A stretch of 20,664 nt of DNA from Prevotella sp. CAG:1185 (GCA_000436695.1 HF992588.1:4185-24848); one strand, 5' to 3'. Positions 9,344 through 17,360 are shown, numbered from the stretch's first letter. Program-made: numbers and translations. Notes: generated by a model from the sequence alone, not told the origin.

Positions 9344-9714
9344 ATGTCCTTACGTTTGTCTGCTGTCATACATTATGCCTGTGCCGGCTTGATGACGTCC
9401 GTTGGGCTGAACGGCATAAAACAGTCTTTCGCACGACAAACATTTCCTTTCTTCAGTTCAGCGTCACACCGCTTTAATGCCGGTGCAGCACTGAACTCTT
9501 TTTGTATTCTCATTTATATAAAGACATATATTTCCGTCATTACGCTGACGGTTTTATGTACATAAAATCACGGATTTCCGTTATTGTATAGAATATGTTT
9601 ATTTATATATTTGCAAAAAACATATAAATAAAGTATAGGCGGCATAGCTGAGCGTTGCCTTAGGCCGCGGGTTCACTGCATCGTCTGTAAAGTTATAAAC
9701 CAAACCTTAATGCC
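9344..9714 (+). other. Non-coding stretch with clustered palindromes and a promoter
   Basis: About 370 bp without a convincing gene; the 73-codon frame at 9344-9565 has no recognisable features. Three inverted repeats lie side by side: CCGTC/GACGG (9534-9551), the perfect 16-bp palindrome TTTTATGTACATAAAA (9552-9567), and CGG-ATTT-CCG (9571-9580). A TAnnTTTG promoter follows directly, and then a leader of about 100 nt that contains a GCGGC/GCCGC pair (9639-9668). Confidence 0.6.
9584..9613 (+). promoter_or_regulatory. Promoter of the membrane-protein gene
   Basis: TTG at 9584-9586, a 19-bp spacer, and TATATTTG at 9606-9613 fit the Bacteroidetes TTG-N19-TAnnTTTG consensus. The nearest downstream gene on this strand starts at 9715. 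The adjacent 16-bp palindrome at 9552-9567 is well placed for a regulator. Confidence 0.75.
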
Positions 9715-10542
9715 ATGAAAGAAATTCTGTTAACCTCAACCCTGCCTTACTGGTTTGTCTTCCTGTTGGTCGTAGCCGGTTTCGTGGCTGTCTTTTTCCA
9801 AGGCTCAAAGGGGCGCGCCGCGCTCATCGTGGCAGCCGGCTGCATGCTCGCCGCCACCATTCTCGAAGTTGCTATTTATGCCATAGTTGGCAACGACTGC
9901 CTTTGGTGGAGCCTTTCTAAGGAGTACGGCTTCTGGGAAAAGCTGTTCAGACTCTTGCCCTTTGCCGTGTTCGTAGTATTTCAGATAGGACAGATATTCG
10001 TGTTCAAGGGTGTGCTCGAAGAAGTTATGGGCAAGCAGCTCTCAATGAAGACTCTGTTTATATGCTTCGTGCTTACGTTTCCCATAGTATTTATTATCTC
10101 TCTCGGCGCTGACATCTTCGGCGCTTCCGACGAAACTAAGAATACGGTGTCGTCCGTCGTGTTCTGGCTGCTCATAGCTGCCGGTGTCGGTTGGTCGTTA
10201 GTTCGCAATGTCCGTTCTGTCGGTCTTCGTCGCGGCGTCATCTTCACCGTGTTCTCTGCCGTGTGCGTGGTGTCAGCCTGTCTTGCCGTGTTCCTGCTCA
10301 TCATAGCGCTTTTCAATATCTTCTTCCAGGTGCTGGTAACAGTGTCAGCCATCGCCGCAATATTCTTTATCCTTACAAACGGTATGAGCAAGGGCAACTC
10401 CATTGTCGACGCGCTGGCTCACCCTAAGGATTCTGAAAAAATGATTTTTTTCGACGATGACGGCAAACGGCATTATAGCTCGTCGGCGCGCGACTCTGCC
10501 AACCGCAAGATAGCCGAGCGCAAGAATGGCGGCAGCCAGTAG
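9715..10542 (+). CDS. Multipass inner-membrane protein of unknown function
   Basis: Not recognised. The 275 residues contain six or seven predicted membrane segments, at about 10-29, 34-58, 78-98, 110-132, 144-163, 174-198 and 200-222. A hydrophilic tail from about 225 is rich in charge (SEKMIFFDDDGKRHY, then KIAERK) and probably lies in the cytoplasm. No transporter signature or catalytic motif stands out. The ATG at 9715 is the first good start after a strong promoter and a leader of about 100 nt. The next gene encodes a secreted protein 66 bp downstream, and only a weak hairpin lies between them, so the two may share a transcript. Confidence 0.85.
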   Translation: MKEILLTSTLPYWFVFLLVVAGFVAVFFQGSKGRAALIVAAGCMLAATILEVAIYAIVGNDCLWWSLSKEYGFWEKLFRLLPFAVFVVFQIGQIFVFKGVLEEVMGKQLSMKTLFICFVLTFPIVFIISLGADIFGASDETKNTVSSVVFWLLIAAGVGWSLVRNVRSVGLRRGVIFTVFSAVCVVSACLAVFLLIIALFNIFFQVLVTVSAIAAIFFILTNGMSKGNSIVDALAHPKDSEKMIFFDDDGKRHYSSSARDSANRKIAERKNGGSQ

Positions 10543-10563
10543 CGATTGATGGTTGGGCTTTTT
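10534..10563 (+). terminator. Weak possible terminator
   Basis: AGCC (10534-10537) can pair with GGCT (10556-10559), followed by TTTTT. The stem is only four pairs and overlaps the end of the membrane-protein gene, so it is at best an attenuator. Confidence 0.3.
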
Positions 10564-10608
10564 ATTTATAAAATATGATTGTTTAATGCTTTAAAAATTA
10601 TTTTGACT

Positions 10609-11193
10609 ATGAAAAAGATTATCAGAACTGTTTGCGTTGTGGCAATAGCTCTCTTCGCGATACCTCAGCATGCCGATGCCCAGTTTTTCAAGAAGCTGAA
10701 AGAAGCCGCCAAGAGCGTTGTACAGGAAGTTACGGGCACTAATTCAAACACCACCACTACGCCGTCGCAGTCTCCTCAGCTTAATTTCGCCACTTCCTCT
10801 TCGGGCGTGCTGATCGGCAATCCGGGTTCAAAGTATTTCACTGTAGAGTTTGTCGAGGCAAAGGGCAGCAAGGGCTCTAACCGTGTTGACATCTACGTTA
10901 AGGTAAAGGCTGTGGGCCTAAATTTCCAGAATGCGCTCGTTGGCGGAGCCGGACTTACAAAGGCTTATGATGCCGACGGCAATGAGTATGGCGCAGGCTG
11001 CGACTACGACGACATGAAGAATCTTAACCCCGATGTGGCTGTAAAACTGAAGTTTGCCACTATCTGTGAGGTGCCTTCCACGGTTACGTCGTTTGTACTT
11101 GTCAAAGGCCCGTGGAATCTCGGCGGAGGCCGCAACTCGTCGTCCATCAACGAGTATATTCAGCTGAAGAACGTGCCGATTGTATGGGAATGA
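10609..11193 (+). CDS. Small secreted protein of unknown function
   Basis: The ATG at 10609 gives a 194-residue protein beginning with a signal peptide (MKKIIRTVCVVAIALF, cleavage near ADA-Q at residue 25). An in-frame TTG at 10579 is rejected as a start because it would put ten residues before the signal peptide. After the signal come an amphipathic stretch (FFKKLKEAAKSVVQEV), a threonine/serine-rich linker, and a compact domain rich in beta-type alternation (FVEAKGSKGSNRVDIYVKV and later segments). I recognise no family. It follows the membrane-protein gene and is closed by a strong terminator. Confidence 0.83.
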   Translation: MKKIIRTVCVVAIALFAIPQHADAQFFKKLKEAAKSVVQEVTGTNSNTTTTPSQSPQLNFATSSSGVLIGNPGSKYFTVEFVEAKGSKGSNRVDIYVKVKAVGLNFQNALVGGAGLTKAYDADGNEYGAGCDYDDMKNLNPDVAVKLKFATICEVPSTVTSFVLVKGPWNLGGGRNSSSINEYIQLKNVPIVWE

Positions 11194-11232
11194 TAATATC
11201 TCCTGATTTTGCTTAGAAAAGCTGTCTGTGTT

Positions 11233-11273
11233 AATAGCGTTGGTTAATGAATGCCTTGACCAACGTTATTTTT
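11233..11273 (+). terminator. Strong rho-independent terminator
   Basis: AATAGCGTTGGT (11233-11244) pairs with ACCAACGTTATT over 12 positions with one G-T pair, and a T tract follows to 11273. It marks the end of the plus-strand genes. The AT-rich minus-strand block begins right after it, with the stop codon of a convergent gene at 11304. The minus strand of this hairpin lacks a good T tract, so it mainly serves the plus strand. Confidence 0.85.
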
Positions 11274-11303
11274 GGGTATGCTCGACATGACTATCCCTCT
11301 TTG

Positions 11304-11999
11304 TTACAAATTAATTTTATATCCAACTTTTAAGACAATATTCCTGTTGTAAATATTATTATCTGTAGTGTTGTTAATTTTAGTAAGTCCAAGTCCATAC
11401 ATCAGGTCTATTGTGAATTTTTTATATTCATACGAAACACCAATAGGAATATTAATACCAACTTTATTACAAAGATTCATAATATCAATTTTCTCTTTAT
11501 CAACATCCTCAGGTATTATCATCCATACACCTTCTTTCAACATATAATGGTTTATTGAATATTTGTATTTTGCAGACAACAAAAAATCAAGTCTAAGTCC
11601 TGCTTTTATATAAAAATGGGTTCTTCCTATGTTATAAGCAAGAATAAACGGTATGCTAAGATACTGTAAATCCAAATTCTCATCCGTATGTAACCATTTT
11701 TCTTCATCATTTCCTGTTGAAAATTCTGAGTATTTAGATCCTTGTTGATTGTATTCTAAACCTGAGGAAATTGTCCATGAATTATTCATTCTACACATTA
11801 TTTCTGTACCAACGATAAAACCGAACTTATAAATAGGAGAGTTTTTATATTCTGTTGAAGTTTGGTGTTTTACAAAATTGTCAGTAGTTTTATACAGATT
11901 CAAACCAATAATAGGTTTCAAATAGATTTTATTCCCATTTCCAGAAAAAATGGAAATGGGAATAATTAAAAAAAATAATATGACGCTTAATTTATGCAT
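11304..11999 (-). CDS. Outer-membrane beta-barrel protein (PorT / OMP_b-brl type)
   Basis: A 231-residue protein with a signal peptide (MHKLSVILFFLIIPISIFS), followed by repeated amphipathic strands that end in aromatic residues: YLKPIIGLNLYK, YKFGFIVGTEI, WTISSGLEYNQQGSKY, LQYLSIPFILAYNIG, FYIKAGLRLDFLL, and a final strand NIVLKVGYKINL. This is the pattern of small Bacteroidetes beta-barrels of the PorT-like type. The motif LQYLSIPFIL is typical of that family. Its cargo or partner is unknown. It lies 8 bp after a lipoprotein gene on the same strand, so the two are almost certainly one operon. Both are far richer in AT than the genes on the left, suggesting recent acquisition. Confidence 0.8.
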   Translation of the reverse strand: MHKLSVILFFLIIPISIFSGNGNKIYLKPIIGLNLYKTTDNFVKHQTSTEYKNSPIYKFGFIVGTEIMCRMNNSWTISSGLEYNQQGSKYSEFSTGNDEEKWLHTDENLDLQYLSIPFILAYNIGRTHFYIKAGLRLDFLLSAKYKYSINHYMLKEGVWMIIPEDVDKEKIDIMNLCNKVGINIPIGVSYEYKKFTIDLMYGLGLTKINNTTDNNIYNRNIVLKVGYKINL

Positions 12000-12007
12000 A
12001 GCAATAT

Positions 12008-12607
12008 TTAATTTTCACGTTCAAGATTAAATACCCATTCTAATTCTTCAGGCCTCCGTGGATGCCAAATGTCATAGCTAATGCCACTTTGATCTGAGAT
12101 AATATGAATAACTTTTGTTGATAGTGTTATATTATCGCCCCTTTGGGTATAAGAATAACCACACAAATCATATTCTTCATCTGTATAATCGGGATACAAC
12201 CCACATTTTGGCGAATCAATTATTGAAAACTTTGTTGTTCTATTTGCCAAGCCATCTATTGTTAAAGAATACTTTAATGTATAAAAATTGCATATATAGA
12301 AACTATTTCTTGGTATACCCAAAAGATCTTTTAAATTTCGGCTTAAGGCATATGTTCCATTTCCTGTAGAGGATTGTGATGTATATCCATAAACGGTCGT
12401 GTCAACTTCACTCGTATAAACTGTACGCGTTTTTGAGTTTTGTGGACTTCTTAAATAAAAATTGTAATTTGTTGTGTCGGCAGCTTTAGCATCCTGTTCA
12501 GTTAAGATGGGACTTTTATCAAGCAAAGAAGTCTTTAAATCTTCATTAACATCACTACATCCAATAAAAATCGTAGCAATCAAAAACAAAAAAATATTTT
12601 TTTTCAT
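12008..12607 (-). CDS. Putative surface lipoprotein of unknown function
   Basis: A 199-residue protein with a lipoprotein signal (MKKNIFLFLIATIFIGC; the lipobox cysteine is residue 17) followed by SDVNEDL, an acidic stretch of the kind that can send Bacteroidetes lipoproteins to the cell surface. The rest is soluble and rich in Thr, Tyr and Asn, with three further cysteines (C105, and C135 and C149 by sequence order) that could form disulphides. No family recognised. It is the first gene of a two-gene unit with the beta-barrel gene that begins 8 bp later. Its AT-rich composition differs from the starch locus. No TAnnTTTG element was found just upstream. Confidence 0.78.
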   Translation of the reverse strand: MKKNIFLFLIATIFIGCSDVNEDLKTSLLDKSPILTEQDAKAADTTNYNFYLRSPQNSKTRTVYTSEVDTTVYGYTSQSSTGNGTYALSRNLKDLLGIPRNSFYICNFYTLKYSLTIDGLANRTTKFSIIDSPKCGLYPDYTDEEYDLCGYSYTQRGDNITLSTKVIHIISDQSGISYDIWHPRRPEELEWVFNLEREN

Positions 12608-12806
12608 AATCGTAAAATTTATTTGGTTTATGTTAATATAACGTTCTAATATTATTTTTATTGTATTTTAGTTTTATTAATTCCGCAAGTGAGTTCGGGA
12701 TTAGAAAACATATATAAATATAAAATGGTAATCTCGCAAATATTTTGTGTATTTACACCTGTAGATCAAATAGTTGCAAACAATATAGGTAATATAAACG
12801 ATTGTT

Positions 12807-13055
12807 TTATTGTGCCGGCTGATTTGTAATCTGCCGGAATATAGTATAAGGATTTTTCTTGTCACATTCTATATACACGTCAAAAATGTCCTTTATGGCC
12901 TTCTGATGGTTATGGAATGTTCTCAGCGGCAGTTTCTCGCCGTAGCTCAGTCCGCTATTCTGCCACAATGAGCTGATTTCCTGAAACGTAAGCCGTTTAT
13001 ACCTCCTCAGTATGTCAATCAGCCATACATATCGTCCAAAGATATTTGCTGCCAT
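12807..13055 (-). CDS. Truncated WYL-family regulator: N-terminal HTH part only
   Basis: The 82 residues match the start of Bacteroidetes WYL-domain regulators: NIFGRYVWLIDILRRYKRLT, then FQEISSLWQNS, then LPLRTFHNHQKAIKDIFDVYI, then IECDKKNPYTI. This is the winged-helix DNA-binding head. Full-length relatives run to about 300 residues with a WYL sensor domain, and nothing of that is left: the frame ends at 12807 with NQPAQ and is followed by AT-rich DNA. It has a good promoter and an intact frame, so it may still make a DNA-binding protein without its sensor, or it may be a decayed remnant. It lies downstream of the DUF262 nuclease gene on the same strand. WYL regulators often accompany defence genes. 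Confidence 0.62.
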   Translation of the reverse strand: MAANIFGRYVWLIDILRRYKRLTFQEISSLWQNSGLSYGEKLPLRTFHNHQKAIKDIFDVYIECDKKNPYTIFRQITNQPAQ

Positions 13056-13080
13056 ATATCTGTAGTTTTTAGATTTGTCG

Positions 13081-13111
13081 CAAAATTACATATCTGCCTG
13101 TGAAAAAACAA
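13081..13111 (-). promoter_or_regulatory. Promoter of the truncated WYL regulator
   Basis: Read on the minus strand: TTG (13111-13109), a 20-bp spacer, and TAATTTTG (13088-13081). This fits the Bacteroidetes consensus. The -7 element is 25 bp from the ATG at 13055, leaving a short leader. Confidence 0.7.
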
Positions 13112-13255
13112 GGCACAGTATTGTTTTTTTTACTTTTTTTGTCAGTTATTTTTTGCAGGAGACGCTGACACGGAATGATGTATGCGACGGATGTCTGCAT
13201 GAACAGATTATGAATAAGAGGAGAAAGAAAACGCAAAATCACGTTATGTCTGCCT

Positions 13256-15505
13256 TTATTCTCTATCCTCGAATATGAAGCGCGATATTTTCTCTATTTC
13301 CTCTTTTCTGCGTTCCTCTATTTCTTCTTTGCCCCAGTTCTCTTTTTGCATTATTTTCTTCATCACGGCAAAGCAGCTGTCCTTGTAGCATAGCTTGTTG
13401 TTGCCGCGTTCTTTCTTTTCCTTAAAAGGCAGATTGCCTATAGATCTGTTTATGTCATATTCGAGCAGCATCAGGTTGCCAATGCTGTTTTGTAAATCCC
13501 CGTCAATATCGGTTCCCTCTTTCTCATTGCAGTTGGCATGAATGTGCTCAATGTCATAATAGCCCCATTCAAATTTGTCTTTCAGTTCTTCGAGCGGTGT
13601 TCCAACTTCAACTTCGTCCATATAATCGCTTAACAGGCAAATCAGGTCTTTCCAAACCCTGTTGTCCGCTATAGGCTGGCCTATGCAGTTAGTTCTAAAC
13701 ATCCTGTTATCATTTTCCTTTATCTTTTTAGTCAGCGATGAACATATATCTTCTTTATTGTTCTGAAAATCCGCTGTCTTATTATAAATGTTACGCATAA
13801 GTGAATGCATCTCGTTTACTTGTCGTGCATACATTATGCTCCAGCAGAAGAATATCCTGCATAGCAGGCGTAATACACCGTAAACTTCATCAAGCCTTTC
13901 TTCTTTTTGTTTATCCTTATTTGAAAGCAGTATAAGGTATGCAATGCTTAAGTAGCGGTTGTAGCGTGAGCGTTCTGTCAATGTGTAAAAAATAAATTCG
14001 TCGTTATTTCTAAAATCACTTTCTCTCCAAAAACATGCAACCTCAATAATATTCCACAAATCTTCCAATGACAGCTCCACGCGTTCAACTCCTGTCATGT
14101 CGTTATGTCCTTGTACGTTGAGTAAGACGTCAAACAGTTCGTCAAAGAAGGTGTCGGTGGCTTTAGCGTAAAGGCTTGTCGGCAGTTTGTATTTCGAGAT
14201 GATGTATTCTTTATAAATCGATCGCACCAGTCTGATGTCAATCAAATCCCAGTTATGTGTTTTTCTCCATTTGTGGTTTCTGGTTTTCACATTCTTGTAT
14301 ATTTCGCCAATCTCGTTAAAAGTTTCTTCACCAAGGCCCTTTATGTCGTGCAGATATTCATACAGGCGCACCTTAAACAAGTCGTCGCCGTTCAGGTCAA
14401 GACCGGCTGTGTTAATAGTGTTGAATATCTGAATGGTCTTGGATAATCCTGCCACGGTTTCGATAACCACAAACAATATGTCGTTTAAGATATATTCAAC
14501 AAACGAATCTATATTTTCAGAGAATTCTGCAATCTGGTTTCCTTCATTGTCCGTAGTCATTTCTTTAAAACATTCGTCTATGACGGCAATGCTTTTTATG
14601 TAGTTGTTCTGCTCTGTGTCAAGGTCAGTATTGTTTAGGCAATCCAACGACAGCATGGCATTAAGATATTCTTCCTCCTTGCCGTTGTTTACTCGTGTCT
14701 CTATCCAGTCAAGGCTTCCTGTCTGCTTTAACACTTCTGCTGACGGATATTTCAGTTGCAGATATTTCAGCATGCATATAATCGTACTGAGTCTTTGCTG
14801 TCCGTCAATGACATCTTGTTCACATTCGTTTTCATTGATATATTTTTCATACGAAAGCTGCATGGTTCCAATAAATAAAGGCTCCTTTATTATCTTTCTG
14901 TCCACGCCCCAGAAACCTTTAAATATGTCGTCGACAAACCTTGTTATCTGCTCGTATCCCCACGAATATTCTCTTTGATAAACGGGTATCACGTATCTTG
15001 TCCGGCCGTTAATAATAGATTCCTTGCCGTTACATTCTCCTTGCTTGCCTTTAATCCTGCACGTCTTTGCCGTTATGTCCATTCTGTGTTCCAATTTTTC
15101 GTTAAATAGTTTTTTCACTTTTTCAGCTATAGAGTTCGCTTTAAAGAAACAACCTCTTTTATAATCGAACATTTGGTCTTTAGTTAAGTCCACTATCTTT
15201 ACCTTAACTCCATATCCCCAGTCGTCTTCCAGGTCGAACGGTTCACCCTTCTTAACTTTAATGGCGTTTTGCTTTATCAGTTCCTTTAATTGTATCGGGT
15301 CTGATGTAGCTTTAGCCACCGATTGAACAAACAGACCATCTGCAATAGCGAAATAGTCGCCCTTCTTTACTTCATTCTTAAAACGCTCTATACAGTCTCT
15401 ATGTCCTAAGAAAACAACATTGCTCCTTCTGAATATCGAAATTATACTTGAGTCTCGCGTACCGTCGTCGCTCCAGCGCGAGCCTATCTTCCATACGTTT
15501 TCCAT
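13256..15505 (-). CDS. DUF262/DUF1524 nuclease (GmrSD-like) with an extra N-terminal domain
   Basis: Probably a modification-dependent or antiphage DNase. The DUF262 part (about residues 165-420) has YVIPVYQREYSWG and DVIDGQQRLSTI; the DGQQR at 234-238 is the ParB-like nucleotide-binding motif of GmrS. The C-terminal DUF1524 part has D651-I-E653-H654-I-H656 and, further on, NSIGNLMLLEYDIN and LPFKEKK, the HNH-type pattern of GmrD. In addition there is an N-terminal domain of about 130 residues (VWKIGSRWSDDGTRDSS, then KKGDYFAIADGLF, then WGYGVKVKIVDL) that looks like a PUA/EVE-type fold; such domains read modified bases, but here this is inference. GmrSD and SspE/BrxU-type enzymes share the DUF262-DUF1524 core. 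749 residues, ATG start, AT-rich. It lies between a 52-codon frame and the truncated WYL gene. Confidence 0.9.
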   Translation of the reverse strand: MENVWKIGSRWSDDGTRDSSIISIFRRSNVVFLGHRDCIERFKNEVKKGDYFAIADGLFVQSVAKATSDPIQLKELIKQNAIKVKKGEPFDLEDDWGYGVKVKIVDLTKDQMFDYKRGCFFKANSIAEKVKKLFNEKLEHRMDITAKTCRIKGKQGECNGKESIINGRTRYVIPVYQREYSWGYEQITRFVDDIFKGFWGVDRKIIKEPLFIGTMQLSYEKYINENECEQDVIDGQQRLSTIICMLKYLQLKYPSAEVLKQTGSLDWIETRVNNGKEEEYLNAMLSLDCLNNTDLDTEQNNYIKSIAVIDECFKEMTTDNEGNQIAEFSENIDSFVEYILNDILFVVIETVAGLSKTIQIFNTINTAGLDLNGDDLFKVRLYEYLHDIKGLGEETFNEIGEIYKNVKTRNHKWRKTHNWDLIDIRLVRSIYKEYIISKYKLPTSLYAKATDTFFDELFDVLLNVQGHNDMTGVERVELSLEDLWNIIEVACFWRESDFRNNDEFIFYTLTERSRYNRYLSIAYLILLSNKDKQKEERLDEVYGVLRLLCRIFFCWSIMYARQVNEMHSLMRNIYNKTADFQNNKEDICSSLTKKIKENDNRMFRTNCIGQPIADNRVWKDLICLLSDYMDEVEVGTPLEELKDKFEWGYYDIEHIHANCNEKEGTDIDGDLQNSIGNLMLLEYDINRSIGNLPFKEKKERGNNKLCYKDSCFAVMKKIMQKENWGKEEIEERRKEEIEKISRFIFEDRE

Positions 15506-15922
15506 AGCTTATTTAAAAAAATTGTGGTTACATGATGTTGTTCGTTGCTTGTGTATGCCGTGCAGACATTTGTTCTTATTTCGTAACAAATCCTTCCTTC
15601 TTAAATTAGAAAGTAAAGCACTATATCTTGTGGCTAAATGTTACTTACCGTAAAAACTTAACGTCTAACATAATTTTGGAGCAATTTTTTGTTTCTGCGA
15701 TACAGCTGGCTTATATATTCTGTCAGGCTGACTGTCTCCGTAGATTATATGTACGACAAGTTGTTTCAGACAATATCTTTTGCCTGCCCTTAGATTGATA
15801 AATTCGTAAATGTCATTGAGCATATTTATCACCTTGGTGTTTGCACAACGATAACCACGTTATTTATTTTTAGATGTTAAACTTTATCTTCGTAAGTTCC
15901 GTTATTTATGCTAAGTTGATGT
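15506..15922. other. Spacer between the nuclease and membrane-protein genes
   Basis: 417 bp. It contains a perfect 7-bp inverted repeat ATTTGTT/AACAAAT (15568-15591, loop 10), a perfect 8-bp repeat TGATAAAT/ATTTATCA (15796-15831, loop 20) and, on the minus strand, a 52-codon frame (15665-15823). No TAnnTTTG promoter was found on the minus strand upstream of the nuclease gene, so that gene may be read from upstream. Confidence 0.5.
15665..15823 (-). CDS. Possible small protein (52 aa) or gene remnant
   Basis: On the minus strand an ATG at 15823 opens a 52-codon frame that begins MLNDIYEFINLRAGKRYC and ends at a TAG at 15665-15667. The composition looks protein-like: an amphipathic N-terminal helix, basic residues and a proline-containing tail. 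The frame is open for a further 12 codons upstream to a TAA. That stretch reads RGYRCANTKVIN, so this could be a fragment of a longer gene. It sits between the membrane-protein and nuclease genes, in the same direction as both. Its ATG lies at the edge of the TGATAAAT/ATTTATCA inverted repeat. No family recognised. Confidence 0.35.
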   Translation of the reverse strand: MLNDIYEFINLRAGKRYCLKQLVVHIIYGDSQPDRIYKPAVSQKQKIAPKLC

Positions 15923-17335
15923 TCATTTATTAGTTCCTTTCCCTATATTCTTCATCCATCCTTTTACTTTTGATGATATATCGCAGTCTTTTTCGTATAT
16001 TGTTTCTAGCGTATAGGTGCCATCTTCATCATGTGTAAGGTTGTTACATCTTTCCATTCTTTGTATCAGTTGTTCGGTAAGTTTTGTTTGTTCTGCTCTG
16101 TTAGAGAGTTCAATGGTAATCTTTTTTGCTTTTGCATCGCGCTTAACATCGATGTATGGGCGGCCGAATTCTTCACTGTCGTATTCGCATGCAAGTGTGT
16201 CCCATTCCCATGTGAATATTGTCCAATTGTCATGCAATCCAACCTTATCCAATAATTGGATTGTGTTATTTTCGCGTTTTACAATGTCCATTAGGTTTTC
16301 TATCCAGTCATAGATATATTTGCGTAGCCCTTCGTCGTAGAGGAAATTGTCATACAACTTGTTTTCAGGAATGTTATAAAACTTATTTTCGAAGTGTTTC
16401 CACCATGTTCCGTAGCTTCGCCTTCCGCCGTATTTTGCCTTTAAGGCTTTTGCAAAATTAGGATCTCGCCAATATGATGCCTGAATGTAATAATGACCGT
16501 CGTACCATCCAATGTTTACGTGTGCAGGTTTGTTGTTACCTGCGTCTGACCCATTGAGTGTAAGTATAAATCCGTTATTGTCAGAAAGATAGTCATTAAT
16601 ATTCCAGCCTTTGTCTGTCCATTCTTTTTTCTTATTACTCCATTCTTCTTCTACGGCCTTTGTATCAGTATATATTATCTTATCATTTTTTTCGTTTGGC
16701 AATGTTTGAGGAGCGTTGCTGTCGCCTTTGTCTTGTGCAAAAGCTGTAGTGAAGTTTTTAAGCGTTTTTTCCCAATCAGAAGTTTCCCAACCTTTGAAGT
16801 CTTGATACAGGTCTGCTTTGAATTCATCCATTACTTTAAATAATTCACCTAGCAGTTCATTCCATCCTTTTTCATTCAACGTTTCAAGTGCATTGCCGTT
16901 ATCGTTGATGCTTAGTTTGAATATCTTTTCTACACTTTCGCTTATTTTTTCCACACGATTGTGGTCACAGTGCATTGCAACCGATGATGTTTTGAAGGCT
17001 AACTTAAGCTTTTCGCTGTTGGAGTTTTTGCCGTCTTTTATCACTTTGTATAGAGTCGTAAGGTATTCTTGGTATATGCGCAGCTTTTCTTCGAAAACTT
17101 TACTCTTTTTCTCACGTTTTTCTTCGTTGTCTGTCTGGCCAACAAGCAACATCATTGTTATGACGGCTGTAATGATGACTCCTATTATAGCTGCGAACAT
17201 TTCATACCAAAGTTCCTTGCCGGTGTAAAGTTTTAAGTAAACAGCAAATGCACATGCTATGGCTATAAGAGCTATAATTATGGATGTTATAATAATATTT
17301 TTGTGATTAGCAAATTTCTGTTTTATAGTACTCAT
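15923..17335 (-). CDS. Two-TM membrane-anchored protein with a large soluble domain, unknown
   Basis: 470 residues, not recognised. Two membrane segments at about 14-34 and 43-66 are followed by a highly charged helical region (EEKREKKSKVFEEKLRIYQEY) that could form a coiled coil, then a helical stretch to about 200. The C-terminal part is rich in Trp and Tyr (NIGWYDGHYYIQASYW, then RRSYGTWWKHFENKFY) and ends in a mixed alpha/beta stretch (GRPYIDVKRDAKAKKITIEL). The soluble part probably lies in the cytoplasm. The layout of a membrane anchor, a helical linker and a globular domain is common among defence effectors and stress sensors, but no catalytic motif can be named. It follows the 73-aa gene after 84 bp that contain alternative hairpins, and lies upstream of the DUF262 nuclease. 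Confidence 0.82.
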   Translation of the reverse strand: MSTIKQKFANHKNIIITSIIIALIAIACAFAVYLKLYTGKELWYEMFAAIIGVIITAVITMMLLVGQTDNEEKREKKSKVFEEKLRIYQEYLTTLYKVIKDGKNSNSEKLKLAFKTSSVAMHCDHNRVEKISESVEKIFKLSINDNGNALETLNEKGWNELLGELFKVMDEFKADLYQDFKGWETSDWEKTLKNFTTAFAQDKGDSNAPQTLPNEKNDKIIYTDTKAVEEEWSNKKKEWTDKGWNINDYLSDNNGFILTLNGSDAGNNKPAHVNIGWYDGHYYIQASYWRDPNFAKALKAKYGGRRSYGTWWKHFENKFYNIPENKLYDNFLYDEGLRKYIYDWIENLMDIVKRENNTIQLLDKVGLHDNWTIFTWEWDTLACEYDSEEFGRPYIDVKRDAKAKKITIELSNRAEQTKLTEQLIQRMERCNNLTHDEDGTYTLETIYEKDCDISSKVKGWMKNIGKGTNK

Positions 17336-17360
17336 TATAAATCTTTATTAAATTGGTGAA

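Noticed and set aside
8323..9369. Open frame of 348 codons on the minus strand opposite the SusA-like gene
   Set aside because: Antisense to a confirmed GH13 gene, with low-information composition and no start signals.
9344..9565. Plus-strand frame of 73 codons in the intergenic region
   Set aside because: It overlaps the terminator T tract and the palindrome cluster and has no domain or start context.
10579..10608. TTG start for the small secreted protein
   Set aside because: It would place ten residues before the signal peptide MKKIIRTVC; the ATG at 10609 fits better.
13075..13278. Plus-strand frame of 67 codons between the WYL head and the nuclease
   Set aside because: It overlaps the promoter of the minus-strand gene and the end of the nuclease gene, and has no recognisable features.
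15796..15831. TGATAAAT/ATTTATCA inverted repeat as a terminator
   Set aside because: The loop is 20 nt, the stem is all weak pairs but two, and there is no T tract on either strand.
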